Shown piece after piece: positions 35,990 through 44,847 of a stretch of DNA of 47,519 nt. The notes below the pieces were generated by a model. It made no database searches. It had not been told where the DNA came from and worked only from the letters and a program-made list of their open reading frames with translations. Source of the DNA: Gammaproteobacteria bacterium. Lineage in GTDB: Bacteria > Pseudomonadota > Gammaproteobacteria > Pseudomonadales > Azotimanducaceae. Every line of letters begins with the position of its first letter. Position 1 is the stretch's first letter. Where the stretch lies: the NCBI GenBank assembly GCA_002726655.1, contig PBRP01000091.1:1-47519 (forward strand). The letters are read 5' to 3'. Position numbers and translations under genes: made by a program.

Positions 35990-36807
35990 TGTCTGAGTGG
36001 ACTGATTGGCAAGCGGTGGAAGGATTTGAAAATAAGGCCATCATTTTTGAGACACGCCAGCGAAAAAGGGGCGGGGGTGTTGCGAAACTCACCATCAATC
36101 GTCCGGAGAAAATGAATGCCCTTAATGGAGAGGCTTTTTCCGGCCTCTTGCGTGGCATAGGGATGGCAGACCAGGATCCCGGGATCGGCGTTATTGTCAT
36201 TACGCATAATGGCCCGCATTTTGGTGTTGGTGGGGACTTAGCGGCTGGCGTAAACGCGGACATGGCCCAGGTGGACCCGGCAATCAGGAGATGCAAGAAG
36301 CCAGTTATTGCGGCCGTGCGCGGTTATTGCATTGGGTTCCAAAATCATATGGCATACACCTGCGATTTTACCGTCGCTGGAGAAAGCGCCGTGTTTGGCC
36401 AAAATGGTCCGAGGATAGGCAGTCCTGCTTCAGGTCACATGGTTGCCAGTTCAACCCACGTTGTCGGCATGAAGCGCGGCAAGGAATTGTGGCTGCGCTG
36501 TCGGCATCTAAGTGCCCAGGAGGGTCTTGAGGCCGGATTATGCAATGTCGTTGTCCAGGATCGCTTTATTGATGGCGAGGTGGAAAAGATCTGTGATGAC
36601 ATTCTGGACCTGGTACCAACCTGTATTGCCACCATAAGGCAGAGCTTTGAGGCAGTTGATATGCCTTTGCACTACTCGGATAACTTCATCGGCATGATGC
36701 ATCGCAATCACTTCCAGTCGCCGGATGTACAGGAAGGCGGTCTTGCTTTTTTTGAGAAACGAAAACCAAACCACTGGACCAAAGAATTAATTGAGAAGCG
36801 CCGCTGA
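35989..36807 (+). CDS. Crotonase-family protein, MenB/BadI-like
   Basis: The 272-residue protein is an enoyl-CoA hydratase/isomerase-fold enzyme. GVGGDLAAG is the first oxyanion loop, GYCIGFQNHMAYTCDF the second. NGPRIGSPASGHMVASSTHVVGMKRGKELWLRCRHL resembles the MenB branch, which includes ring-cleaving or ring-forming enzymes such as BadI. It lacks the paired Glu of standard hydratases. Menaquinone synthesis is unlikely in this context; catabolism of a cyclic acid with the divergent ligase is a reasonable guess. The start ATG 35989 follows GGAGG. Confidence 0.8.
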   Translation: MSEWTDWQAVEGFENKAIIFETRQRKRGGGVAKLTINRPEKMNALNGEAFSGLLRGIGMADQDPGIGVIVITHNGPHFGVGGDLAAGVNADMAQVDPAIRRCKKPVIAAVRGYCIGFQNHMAYTCDFTVAGESAVFGQNGPRIGSPASGHMVASSTHVVGMKRGKELWLRCRHLSAQEGLEAGLCNVVVQDRFIDGEVEKICDDILDLVPTCIATIRQSFEAVDMPLHYSDNFIGMMHRNHFQSPDVQEGGLAFFEKRKPNHWTKELIEKRR

Positions 36808-36837
36808 AGCTGACACTGCAGCAAAACCAGGTGAGGC

Positions 36838-37785
36838 CTATTTGACCTGAATCTTGCGCGAGCCTACCAGTTTAGCCTCTCTTCGCCTGAGGGATTCGAG
36901 CAGTCTCCTGGCTGGAATCCTGCGAGTACACCTTTTGCAGCGGCCGCAATTATAGGTTCTGCGTGGATTCTCCCAACAGACTCGAAGCGCATCCATCAGG
37001 TACTGGTCCCTCGCCATGTTCTCCTGTTTCTCAGGCAGTGTCAGTTTATTAAAGTCATGAATAACCATACCTGGTTCAAACCCCTCCTCTGGTTGCTGAA
37101 ATTTATCGTTGCCGGGAATCAGCAAGTCTGAAATGTGTCCGCCCAGAATGCTTCCAAGCCCAGCATAAAAAGAATCAGCAAGAAGCGTTTCAGATATTCC
37201 AAGTGTCGCCAGCAAGTCATGCAGGTTGGTATCCAGGACCAGCAACTCTTTATTCAGCTCCGCAGACTGATACTGGATTCTCTGCAGTTCAGACTTGAGA
37301 ACGTGTCGGCTACTTTGATGCTGGTCCTCATCCCCATGGAGTCCGTTCAGGAATACGAGGGTAGAGACCTCATCCTTGTATTGCGCAAGCATGTGGAAAG
37401 CATCAATTCCACCGTCGAAAAGCAGTCCCTGGCGACGGCCTTTGGTCACACCTTCAGATGTCGGTTGAACGCCAGGCCTGCTGTCGGTGCTGGCCAGCTC
37501 ACTGTTGGGTCTATCGTTCGTTGGGAAGTAACCGCGACTGAGGCGATTAATAGACCGGGTGCTGACCCCGGATGGAGTTGCATCTGCCGACAGGTTGATA
37601 TTTTGTGGAATGGTGATCGATGACATGAGCAGAAAGAGAGCATCGGCAGGATTTGGACAGGGTTCCCCCTGCCACCCGATATTTACCTCACAAGCCTTAT
37701 CCCGCCAGGAAATACCGGCGGTGACTTTCTGCAGTGCTCCATGTGAAGTTTGCTGCAATTCATTGATATATAGGGTCGAGCTCAT
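36838..37785 (-). CDS. PP-loop ATPase-like protein with degenerate loop and Cys cluster
   Basis: I do not recognise a named gene. The 315-residue product has LLFDGGIDAFHML (121-133) where adenine-nucleotide alpha-hydrolases of the QueC/ExsB type have F-SGG-x-DS; both hallmark serines are replaced (Asp124 and Ala129). The C terminus has Cys270, Cys280, Cys283 and Cys286 in YNCGRCKRCTRR, like the metal-binding tail of related proteins. The N-terminal 110 residues match nothing known to me. The start ATG 37785 has no strong ribosome site. The gene is alone, convergent with the crotonase and divergent from the SHMT gene. Confidence 0.6.
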   Translation of the reverse strand: MSSTLYINELQQTSHGALQKVTAGISWRDKACEVNIGWQGEPCPNPADALFLLMSSITIPQNINLSADATPSGVSTRSINRLSRGYFPTNDRPNSELASTDSRPGVQPTSEGVTKGRRQGLLFDGGIDAFHMLAQYKDEVSTLVFLNGLHGDEDQHQSSRHVLKSELQRIQYQSAELNKELLVLDTNLHDLLATLGISETLLADSFYAGLGSILGGHISDLLIPGNDKFQQPEEGFEPGMVIHDFNKLTLPEKQENMARDQYLMDALRVCWENPRRTYNCGRCKRCTRRIPARRLLESLRRREAKLVGSRKIQVK

Positions 37786-38026
37786 GAAGGATTCATTTTC
37801 CTTATTTAAAGACGCCTATTATGTCGTGAATTGGTGAGTACAGGCGAATTCTCCCTGGATGCCAAATATCACTGGAATTCATTTCAATTTAATGGCGGGT
37901 CATTATAGAATTCGCTCCATCACATGACTGGCGATTATTAGGTGGGTTTGACCACTAGGAAGTGTGAAACTCGCAAAGAAGCCGTTCGCCTGGGCGCCCA
38001 AACATCGTTAATCCGGAGTCCGCCCC

Positions 38027-39283
38027 ATGCCTACAAATCTTGAACTATTGGAACAAAATGATCCCGCGGTCTTTGCCGCTCTGCGTGGCGAGGAAGCGAG
38101 ACAGCGAGTTGGTATTGAACTGATTCCGTCAGAGAACTACACGTTTCCAGAAGTACTTGCAGCGCTCGGTAGTGTGTTCACCAATAAGTACTCAGAAGGC
38201 TACCCGGGACGCCGTTACTATGGTGGGCAGGAATTTACCGATGAAATCGAAAACCTTGCCAGGGATCGAGCGAAGGCAGTATTCGGGTGCGAACATGCCA
38301 ACGTGCAGCCTCTCTCAGGGTCAGCCATGAATCAGGCCGTGTACCTGGGGCTTTTAGAACCGGGAGACACCATTCTGGCAATGGATCTTTCCCATGGCGG
38401 ACACCTGACACACGGTGCACCAGTTTCCCATATGGGCAAGATGTTCAACTTTGTACGTTATGTCACCGACCCCAGCGATGGATCCATCGATTACGATCAG
38501 GTCAGGAAGGATGCGCTGGAACACAAGCCAAAATTGGTCCTCTGTGGTTACACCTCCTATCCTCGTGATATTGATTACGAAAAATTCAAGGGAATAGCCG
38601 ATGAAGTTGGCGCGGTTTCCATGACTGATGCCTCCCATTTCGGTGGTCTTGTGGCCGGCGGGTCGATGAAAAACCCTTTCGACTTTGGTTTTGATGTTGT
38701 TACGACAACGACCCATAAATCGCTTCGCGGTCCCCGTGGCGGTATGGTCCTATGCAGGAAACCCTTTGCCAGCAAAATCGATAAGTCTGTATTTCCAGGG
38801 CTTCAGGGCGGGCCACACATGAATGCAATCGCGGCCATCGCTATAACTCTGCAGAAGGCGCAGAGCGAGGAATTCAAGCAGTATGCCAGGCAGGTTTTGA
38901 TCAATTCCAGGACCCTGGCAGATGCCCTGATGGAGAAGCAGGCGACACTCGTAACCGGTGGCACAGATAATCACATGATGGTGGTTGATACTGTCGCAAG
39001 TTTTGGCCTGGATGGAAGAGTGGCGGAGGAGGCCCTCGACAAGGTTCAGATTACAACCAACAAGCAGATTATTCCGGATGATCCAAATCCACCACTGCGA
39101 CCAAGTGGTATCCGAATAGGTACACCTGCAGCAACGACGCGAGGCATGGTAGAAGAAGATATGCGTCAACTGGCCGACTGGATCATAAAGTGCCTGCAAA
39201 ACCCTGAGGATGAGGCGAGCCTGTCACAGATCAGGGACGATGTTGAAGCCTTTTGTGGCCGGTTTCCGGTACCCGGAATCTGA
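38027..39283 (+). CDS. glyA: Serine hydroxymethyltransferase family enzyme
   Basis: SHMT interconverts serine and glycine with tetrahydrofolate. The 418-residue product has the PLP lysine Lys231 in TTTTHKSLRGPRGG, LIPSENYTFPEV, YPGRRYYGG, and Asp201/His204 in DASHFGGLVAGG. It differs from canonical GlyA, which has DMAHIAGLVA, THKTLRGPR and SAYSR/P where this has YTSYPR. It could be a second, divergent SHMT or an enzyme with other aldol specificity. The start ATG 38027 follows CCGGAGTCCGCCCC. Whether a standard glyA exists elsewhere is unknown. Confidence 0.8.
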   Translation: MPTNLELLEQNDPAVFAALRGEEARQRVGIELIPSENYTFPEVLAALGSVFTNKYSEGYPGRRYYGGQEFTDEIENLARDRAKAVFGCEHANVQPLSGSAMNQAVYLGLLEPGDTILAMDLSHGGHLTHGAPVSHMGKMFNFVRYVTDPSDGSIDYDQVRKDALEHKPKLVLCGYTSYPRDIDYEKFKGIADEVGAVSMTDASHFGGLVAGGSMKNPFDFGFDVVTTTTHKSLRGPRGGMVLCRKPFASKIDKSVFPGLQGGPHMNAIAAIAITLQKAQSEEFKQYARQVLINSRTLADALMEKQATLVTGGTDNHMMVVDTVASFGLDGRVAEEALDKVQITTNKQIIPDDPNPPLRPSGIRIGTPAATTRGMVEEDMRQLADWIIKCLQNPEDEASLSQIRDDVEAFCGRFPVPGI

Positions 39284-39360
39284 CCTTTATTTTTTTCCGG
39301 TAGCCTGAGATTACACGTCGGGCTACAGGGACCTCTGAAGAAAATGATCAGGTGCGCTGG

Positions 39361-40761
39361 TTACTGAATAGTGAGTTCACTTCGCCAGTCGCTGCCAGCC
39401 ACATCCAGCCCATTGATGATCTTTTCTGCTTCCTCCAGCAACAGGTCTGGGTCCCCCCGGGACTCGAAATTAACTCGCACTAGAGGCTCGGTCTTTGATT
39501 GACGAAGTGAGAAGCGCCAGTCCCCCGGCATGTCGAAGCTCAAACCATCGAAAAAATCGACCCTGCGGGCGACCTTCTCGTATCCCCTCAAGGTGGAAGA
39601 AAAGGCCGCTTCGGCATCTACCAGCGGGACACTGATTTCAGGTGTGCAGCAGACATTGTTGCGGTATTCACTGACCAGATCGTTGATGGTCTGCCCCGAG
39701 TTCTTGATAACTTCAAGGACCTTTAACCAGGCGAACATGCCACTGTCACAGTAGTAAAAATCACCAAAGTAGTGATGGGCAGATAGTTCACCGCCATAGA
39801 TAGCATTGTGTTCACGCATCGCCAGTTTCATGAATGCATGACCCGTTTCTGCAGGAACGGGTCTGCCGTCATACCTGTTTATGACATCGAGGGTGTTAAG
39901 GCAGAGTTTAGTGTCGAAGACGATGGCAGCGCCCGGAGATGTTTCAAGGAAGCTGCTCGCCAATAATCCGATGATGTAATAGGTGGGGATCAGGTTTCCG
40001 TCCTGGTCAAAAAATACGCAGCGATCACAGTCTCCATCCCAGGTCACACCCAGGTCAAACGCCCGGCCTGCCATAAAATTTTTCATTTCTTTTGCGAGAT
40101 GAGGGTTGGCGGGGTTTGCACCCTGGCTCGGGATGGGACCAGGTTCCTTTCGAAACCAGGAGACGGGGATCTGTAGTTCGTGCGCCAGCGTATCAGCCAG
40201 CGTTACGGCGGTGCCATTCAGGCCATTTAGTGCGATATGGGTACTGGTCAAGGGTTGGAACTGTGTCTTGATGAAGTCAATGTAGTGGGGGTGGAGATCA
40301 ACTTTGGTTACTGTACGGGAGGCTTGCTGTGCTGGTGGTCCCATGGTCTGCATGAGTCGTTCAACTTCCGCCAGCCCCGTATCATAGGTAACGGCAACTC
40401 CGCGGCTCAGCACACATTTGAAGCCGTTATATTCCGGTGGATTGTGGCTTGCCGTTACGATAATTGTTGCATCAATGTCGTCTTGTACCGATGAGAAGTA
40501 GCCAAGTTCGGTTGTGCACAATCCAAGGTCCATCACTTCGACTCCGGCTGCAGCGAGGCCTTCATTTAAAGCGTGCTGGAGTGGCGCGCTGGACTCACGC
40601 ATGTCCCTGCCGGTTGCAACTGTGTCACCGAGAGCGAAATGTTTTACAAAGGCAGCTGCGAAGCTAAGCGAGAACGCTTCGTCAATTTCCTCCGGATAGA
40701 TACCGCGTACATCTCCTAATCTGAAGGCACTTGAGGAATTGTTGTTCATTGAAAATGTCAC
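39361..40761 (-). CDS. Phosphomannomutase/phosphoglucomutase family enzyme
   Basis: The 466-residue alpha-D-phosphohexomutase has the phosphoserine Ser105 in TASHNPPEYNGFK, the metal loop DGDCDRC (Arg kept, with Cys in place of the usual Gly), sugar-binding GGELSAHHYF and a C-terminal phosphate-binding domain. It resembles AlgC/ManB enzymes supplying mannose-1-P or glucose-1-P for polysaccharide or glycan synthesis. The start GTG 40761 has GGAA six bases upstream; ATG 40749 is in frame. It begins 16 bases after the stop of the PEP-synthase-like gene on the same strand, so the two are probably one operon. Confidence 0.88.
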   Translation of the reverse strand: MTFSMNNNSSSAFRLGDVRGIYPEEIDEAFSLSFAAAFVKHFALGDTVATGRDMRESSAPLQHALNEGLAAAGVEVMDLGLCTTELGYFSSVQDDIDATIIVTASHNPPEYNGFKCVLSRGVAVTYDTGLAEVERLMQTMGPPAQQASRTVTKVDLHPHYIDFIKTQFQPLTSTHIALNGLNGTAVTLADTLAHELQIPVSWFRKEPGPIPSQGANPANPHLAKEMKNFMAGRAFDLGVTWDGDCDRCVFFDQDGNLIPTYYIIGLLASSFLETSPGAAIVFDTKLCLNTLDVINRYDGRPVPAETGHAFMKLAMREHNAIYGGELSAHHYFGDFYYCDSGMFAWLKVLEVIKNSGQTINDLVSEYRNNVCCTPEISVPLVDAEAAFSSTLRGYEKVARRVDFFDGLSFDMPGDWRFSLRQSKTEPLVRVNFESRGDPDLLLEEAEKIINGLDVAGSDWRSELTIQ

Positions 40762-40777
40762 AAGCAGTTCCGGGTTT

Positions 40778-43420
40778 TTAACTGAGTAGGCGCACTATGC
40801 CTGAATTTCCTTCGACCTCGACCATCTGGCCGTCTTCCAGGTCGTTCATAAGATTGACTATCCCGGCGATGCAGGGTTTGCCATACTCCCTTGCCACAAG
40901 GGCGCCATGTTGCAATTCACCGCCAACTTCCAGCAACACAGCGGCGGCATTAATGAATAGTGGCGTCCACCCAGGGTCTGTCGTGTGGGCGACCAGAATA
41001 TCTCCCGGGAGGAGTTTTTTTTCAAACGGATCATGCAAGACTTTCACCGGACCGGAGATAACACCGGCAGAGAGGGGAACGCCTGACAACTGACCTGGTA
41101 TTTTTTCGCGTAACGGTCGAATAATCCTGCCACGTGAGTCGATGAAGTGGGGGAAATGTAGAACACGTTTGGCTCTTGCGGTATAGGCATCGCGGTTGTC
41201 CAGGGCATGATGGATATTGAATGCGGTACTTTGTTGACCCTGGTAAATCTCATCGAGCGTCATGTCAAAAATGTCGTCGACCTTGTCGAGCCGATTCTGC
41301 CCCATCCAGGTTTCAGCGGTGATCAGGAGATATTCGCGGAAACGCTTGTTGATCTTGACCAGGTGGTCCTTGGGTTTTTCACGGACCTTCTCGAATGCGA
41401 TCATGATATTGAAGGATCCAGATAACCGGCGTTGATTTTGCGGAGAGAGTTGACGTTTTAGTTTTTCGAAAGCAATCGGGCGTTGATCTACCAACTTTTG
41501 ATGCGCTGCACCGGGATCGAAGTTTCGGTCTCCACCTGCAAGGTCGGCGATTTGTTTCAACGCCACCATTGGATCGTCACCATATTTAGGATTGGCGAGG
41601 TCCATCTCCAGTGCCCCGCGGCAGCCGAATCTCGCCTGGAAGTCGTCCCACTGCTGCATGAATTCCAGGTCCAGGGAGCGGTCAAGGATCATCTCTCGGA
41701 GCTTCTCAAGATTCTGGAACCTATTCGCATCAAGGGACATGGCAAGACGATGCAGTGCAATCCCCATATCCAGCACCATGTCCTCTGCACCTGATTTGAT
41801 CTGTTCTACCAGTCGTGACTGTTCTGGAGAATGGTTATCGATAACTGAACCGAACCTGTTTGTACCGGCAAAGATGTACAATCCCAGTGCAGGTGCCGTG
41901 CTTATCTGCGTAACTTCCATCAGCCGCGAGTAGTAGTGGTGCAGGAAATCATGAACATTAAGATTGGTGGGAATGGGTTGATTGAGAAAATCATCAAACT
42001 CAGCGATGGTTTTATCGTAGTGTTCGAGAAACTTTTTACGCCGAAAATATGCGGCAAGGAAATACCAGGACAGTGTCCTGAATCGCCACAAGATGCGAAA
42101 AAGTAATGGCAGGCTGCTGAGCCGTGGCATCATTCTTGCGGATTTCATCTGGTAGACCGAAAGGTCACAGGTTTCTACGATTTCGGCGATTGTGGTATCA
42201 ATGAAATCTTTTGTGGTTGCGATGCTGGTGATGTCGATACGTGACATTACCTTAGAGAAGTTTAGATAAAGGCGTGTGCCTGTGCTGAACAGAAAGCCTT
42301 TCTTTGGCGGCTTATCGAGTCGGTAAAAATTGGTTACGGCAAAAATTAACGTACTGATCAGGTACACAATCGTGTCGTTGGTCACTCGGGACACAGGCCC
42401 GCTGATCGTGATGCCATCAGCAAGGCTTGGGTCCAGAAATAGGGTGCGTTTTTCACCGGGCTCGGTCTGCATTGACGCAGGAAGCGGTATATAGGTGGTG
42501 ATGGGTCTTGCCTGGAGCAATGACAACTCGCCGTTGGCAAAAGCCCACTCTATATCGACTGGCTCGTTTCCGAGGGATTCTATCTCACCAAGTTTACTCG
42601 CTATTTCGTTAACCTGCCTTGCTTCAAGGCAGGGGTCGCCAGACCTGTCGTCACCGATTGACTGGTGGAGCAGCCGGTTTGTATGCTTTTCAACTGTCCA
42701 GCTATCCGGCGTAATGAGTCCTGAAACAAGGGCTTCCCCTGACCCTGGTATAGCGTTTATTAGTACCTCATCATAGTCATTGTTGATAGGGTTTAAGGAG
42801 AAAGCGACGCCCGATATATCACTGTTTACCTGCACCTGGACGATTACGGCAATGCTTGGCGCGGGTGATGCAAGTTTCATCTGGTGTTTATATATAAAGA
42901 CGCGAGCATCCAGACAAGAGAGGTAGCATTTGTGGATTGCGTTAATGACCTCTAATGCCGTTAAGTTCAAGAATGATTCGTAAAGCCCAGCGAACGACGA
43001 GTCTAAGAGATCTTCTTCGGGTGAGGATGAACGTACTGCGAAGGTGGTATTGCCCAGTGATCTGCACTCTTCAGCAATAAGGGCAGTTTGTTTCTGTGTT
43101 AACTGAAATGTGGAGACAGCCTTCTTTAACTCCTCACAGCTGGCGGTAAACCCTTCCTGGTCAAGCGGATCGCCAGAGCAGACCTGTCGCCATTCAGGTA
43201 AATCTACAACCTGACGATTCCAGTCAACAAAAAAATTGGTCCCGAGAACGAACCCCCTGGGGACATTGAACCCGGCATTGATAAGAGTAATGAGTGAGGC
43301 AGCTTTGCCACCGACCTGAGCTGTTTTTGCATCGGGACTATCACTTAATCTGATGAGGTCTTGCATCATTGATTGAGGGTAAAGGGAATCTGAGTTAATA
43401 GTCCAGTGGTTTCCCGACAT
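40778..43420 (-). CDS. PEP synthase / rifampin phosphotransferase-like dikinase
   Basis: The 880-residue protein has the N-terminal ATP-grasp PEP/pyruvate-binding domain (VGGKAASLITL, FAVRSSSPEEDLLDSSFAGLYES, VDIEWAFANGELSLLQARPI). A long divergent middle region follows, then the swivelling phosphohistidine domain with His838 in VGGELQHGALVAREYGKP. There is no C-terminal PEP-binding TIM barrel, so it is not a complete PEP synthase. The order ATP-grasp, substrate-binding region, phosphohistidine matches rifampin-phosphotransferase-like enzymes, which phosphorylate a small molecule using ATP. The true substrate is unknown. ATG 43366 is an alternative start; neither has a clear ribosome site. 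Confidence 0.8.
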   Translation of the reverse strand: MSGNHWTINSDSLYPQSMMQDLIRLSDSPDAKTAQVGGKAASLITLINAGFNVPRGFVLGTNFFVDWNRQVVDLPEWRQVCSGDPLDQEGFTASCEELKKAVSTFQLTQKQTALIAEECRSLGNTTFAVRSSSPEEDLLDSSFAGLYESFLNLTALEVINAIHKCYLSCLDARVFIYKHQMKLASPAPSIAVIVQVQVNSDISGVAFSLNPINNDYDEVLINAIPGSGEALVSGLITPDSWTVEKHTNRLLHQSIGDDRSGDPCLEARQVNEIASKLGEIESLGNEPVDIEWAFANGELSLLQARPITTYIPLPASMQTEPGEKRTLFLDPSLADGITISGPVSRVTNDTIVYLISTLIFAVTNFYRLDKPPKKGFLFSTGTRLYLNFSKVMSRIDITSIATTKDFIDTTIAEIVETCDLSVYQMKSARMMPRLSSLPLLFRILWRFRTLSWYFLAAYFRRKKFLEHYDKTIAEFDDFLNQPIPTNLNVHDFLHHYYSRLMEVTQISTAPALGLYIFAGTNRFGSVIDNHSPEQSRLVEQIKSGAEDMVLDMGIALHRLAMSLDANRFQNLEKLREMILDRSLDLEFMQQWDDFQARFGCRGALEMDLANPKYGDDPMVALKQIADLAGGDRNFDPGAAHQKLVDQRPIAFEKLKRQLSPQNQRRLSGSFNIMIAFEKVREKPKDHLVKINKRFREYLLITAETWMGQNRLDKVDDIFDMTLDEIYQGQQSTAFNIHHALDNRDAYTARAKRVLHFPHFIDSRGRIIRPLREKIPGQLSGVPLSAGVISGPVKVLHDPFEKKLLPGDILVAHTTDPGWTPLFINAAAVLLEVGGELQHGALVAREYGKPCIAGIVNLMNDLEDGQMVEVEGNSGIVRLLS

Positions 43421-43579
43421 TGGGTTAGTCAGCTTGGTGATGAGATAATATTCGCACGTGCCGATTGGTAGCTTGAATAATGCAAAACGAGGCTAATTCA
43501 ATTTATACTGCCAGGCTGTGTAGCTCGGAATAATCCGGGTACCGGACGCCACCATAGGGAAAAAATAGAGGGCTAATGC

Positions 43580-44752
43580 ATGAATCTCGAAACTTTTCGA
43601 AGTGAAACAAGGGGTTTTCTCGAGGCCAACTGCCCACAGAGTATGCGCAATAAGGCGCTCCATTTCGAAGATGCCCATGAGATCTACAGTACGGCAGATG
43701 CTGATCTTTGGCTGAACTGTATGGCTGAACGCGGCTGGACAGCACCTACCTGGCCGGCCGAGTATGGCGGGGGTGGTCTCGATTTCGAATCCAATCGGGT
43801 ACTGCAGGAAGAATTGGCCGCGATAAAGGCACTTCCACCCGCAACCGGCATGGGTCTGGCCATGATTGGCCCGACCCTGCTGGAATTTGGAACCGAGGAG
43901 CAGAGACAGCGTCACCTGCCAAAAATAGTATCCGGAGAAGTCCGCTGGTGTCAGGGTTATAGTGAACCTGGTTCAGGATCAGATCTCGCCAGCCTGCAAA
44001 CAAGAGCGGTCCTTGAAGGCGATCAATTTATAATCAATGGCCAGAAGATATGGACCTCCGGCGCACAATATTCGAATTGGATGTTTGCCCTTGTACGGAC
44101 TAATCCGGGTGTACCTAAACATGATGGCATCAGCTTTGTGCTACTGGAAATGGATCAGCCTGGGGTCACGATAAAGCCAATACAGCTAATCTCGGGCTCG
44201 TCCCCATTCTGTGAGACCTTCTTCGACAATGCAGTAGCGAGACGTGACGACCTTGTTGGTGAGCTAAACAAGGGCTGGACTGTAGGCAAGCGCCTGCTAC
44301 AGTATGAGCGGTCTGCTACATCTGTTCGAACCAAGAAAAAGGGTAAACCCGTCAACCCTTACGCAAAAATTGCCAAAGCCTACTTTGGTGAGAAATCGGG
44401 AAAACTTTCCAGCCCCGATATTAGAAACAAAATTACCAGGCAAACCATGATGGAGAAGTCCTTGCAGCTCACTATTCAGCGGGTGGCAGAGGAAAGTAAA
44501 TCCGGGAAGGCCCCTGGTGCAGCGACTTCAATATTCAAGCTGGTTGGTTCTACCCTGGCTAAAGAGGGTTCAGCACTGAAGTCAGAGGTCCGTGGTGTCA
44601 GTGGAATGGGCTGGGAAGGTGACAGTTTCACCGCCGATGAGCTTGAGTCGACGCGGGGCTGGTTGCGCGACCGGGCGGTCACCATTTATGGTGGAACCAA
44701 TGAAGTGCAGATGAATATCATCAGCAAGCGGGTCCTCGGGCTGCCCGATTAG
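43580..44752 (+). CDS. Acyl-CoA dehydrogenase
   Basis: The 390-residue flavoenzyme has the ACAD signatures WCQGYSEPGSGSDLASLQT and INGQKIWTSGAQYSNWMF in the middle beta domain, and IYGGTNEVQMNIISKRVLGLP at the C terminus. It should introduce the alpha-beta double bond in an acyl-CoA. The subfamily resembles FadE-type dehydrogenases for bulky acyl-CoAs such as steroid or branched chains more than FadE of straight chains. The start ATG 43580 is divergent from the PEP-synthase-like gene. An enoyl-CoA hydratase, a ligase and a CurA-type reductase follow on the same strand. Confidence 0.9.
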   Translation: MNLETFRSETRGFLEANCPQSMRNKALHFEDAHEIYSTADADLWLNCMAERGWTAPTWPAEYGGGGLDFESNRVLQEELAAIKALPPATGMGLAMIGPTLLEFGTEEQRQRHLPKIVSGEVRWCQGYSEPGSGSDLASLQTRAVLEGDQFIINGQKIWTSGAQYSNWMFALVRTNPGVPKHDGISFVLLEMDQPGVTIKPIQLISGSSPFCETFFDNAVARRDDLVGELNKGWTVGKRLLQYERSATSVRTKKKGKPVNPYAKIAKAYFGEKSGKLSSPDIRNKITRQTMMEKSLQLTIQRVAEESKSGKAPGAATSIFKLVGSTLAKEGSALKSEVRGVSGMGWEGDSFTADELESTRGWLRDRAVTIYGGTNEVQMNIISKRVLGLPD

Positions 44753-44847
44753 CGAAAGCATATTGGTATTGCGCCCTTCCAAAAGACACATCGAGTTCAG
44801 TCTGCTTCGAAATAGGCTGCAGGAAATTCGCTTAAAAGGAAACAGAT

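Noticed and set aside
37786-38026. Glycine riboswitch upstream of the SHMT gene
   Set aside because: The 241-base gap shows none of the tandem aptamer core motifs I would expect; only AT-rich promoter-like sequence is seen.
39284-39360. Terminator between the SHMT and phosphohexomutase genes
   Set aside because: A GTAGCC/GGCTAC stem exists near 39300-39325, but the T-run lies before it on the plus strand and no T-run follows it on either strand.
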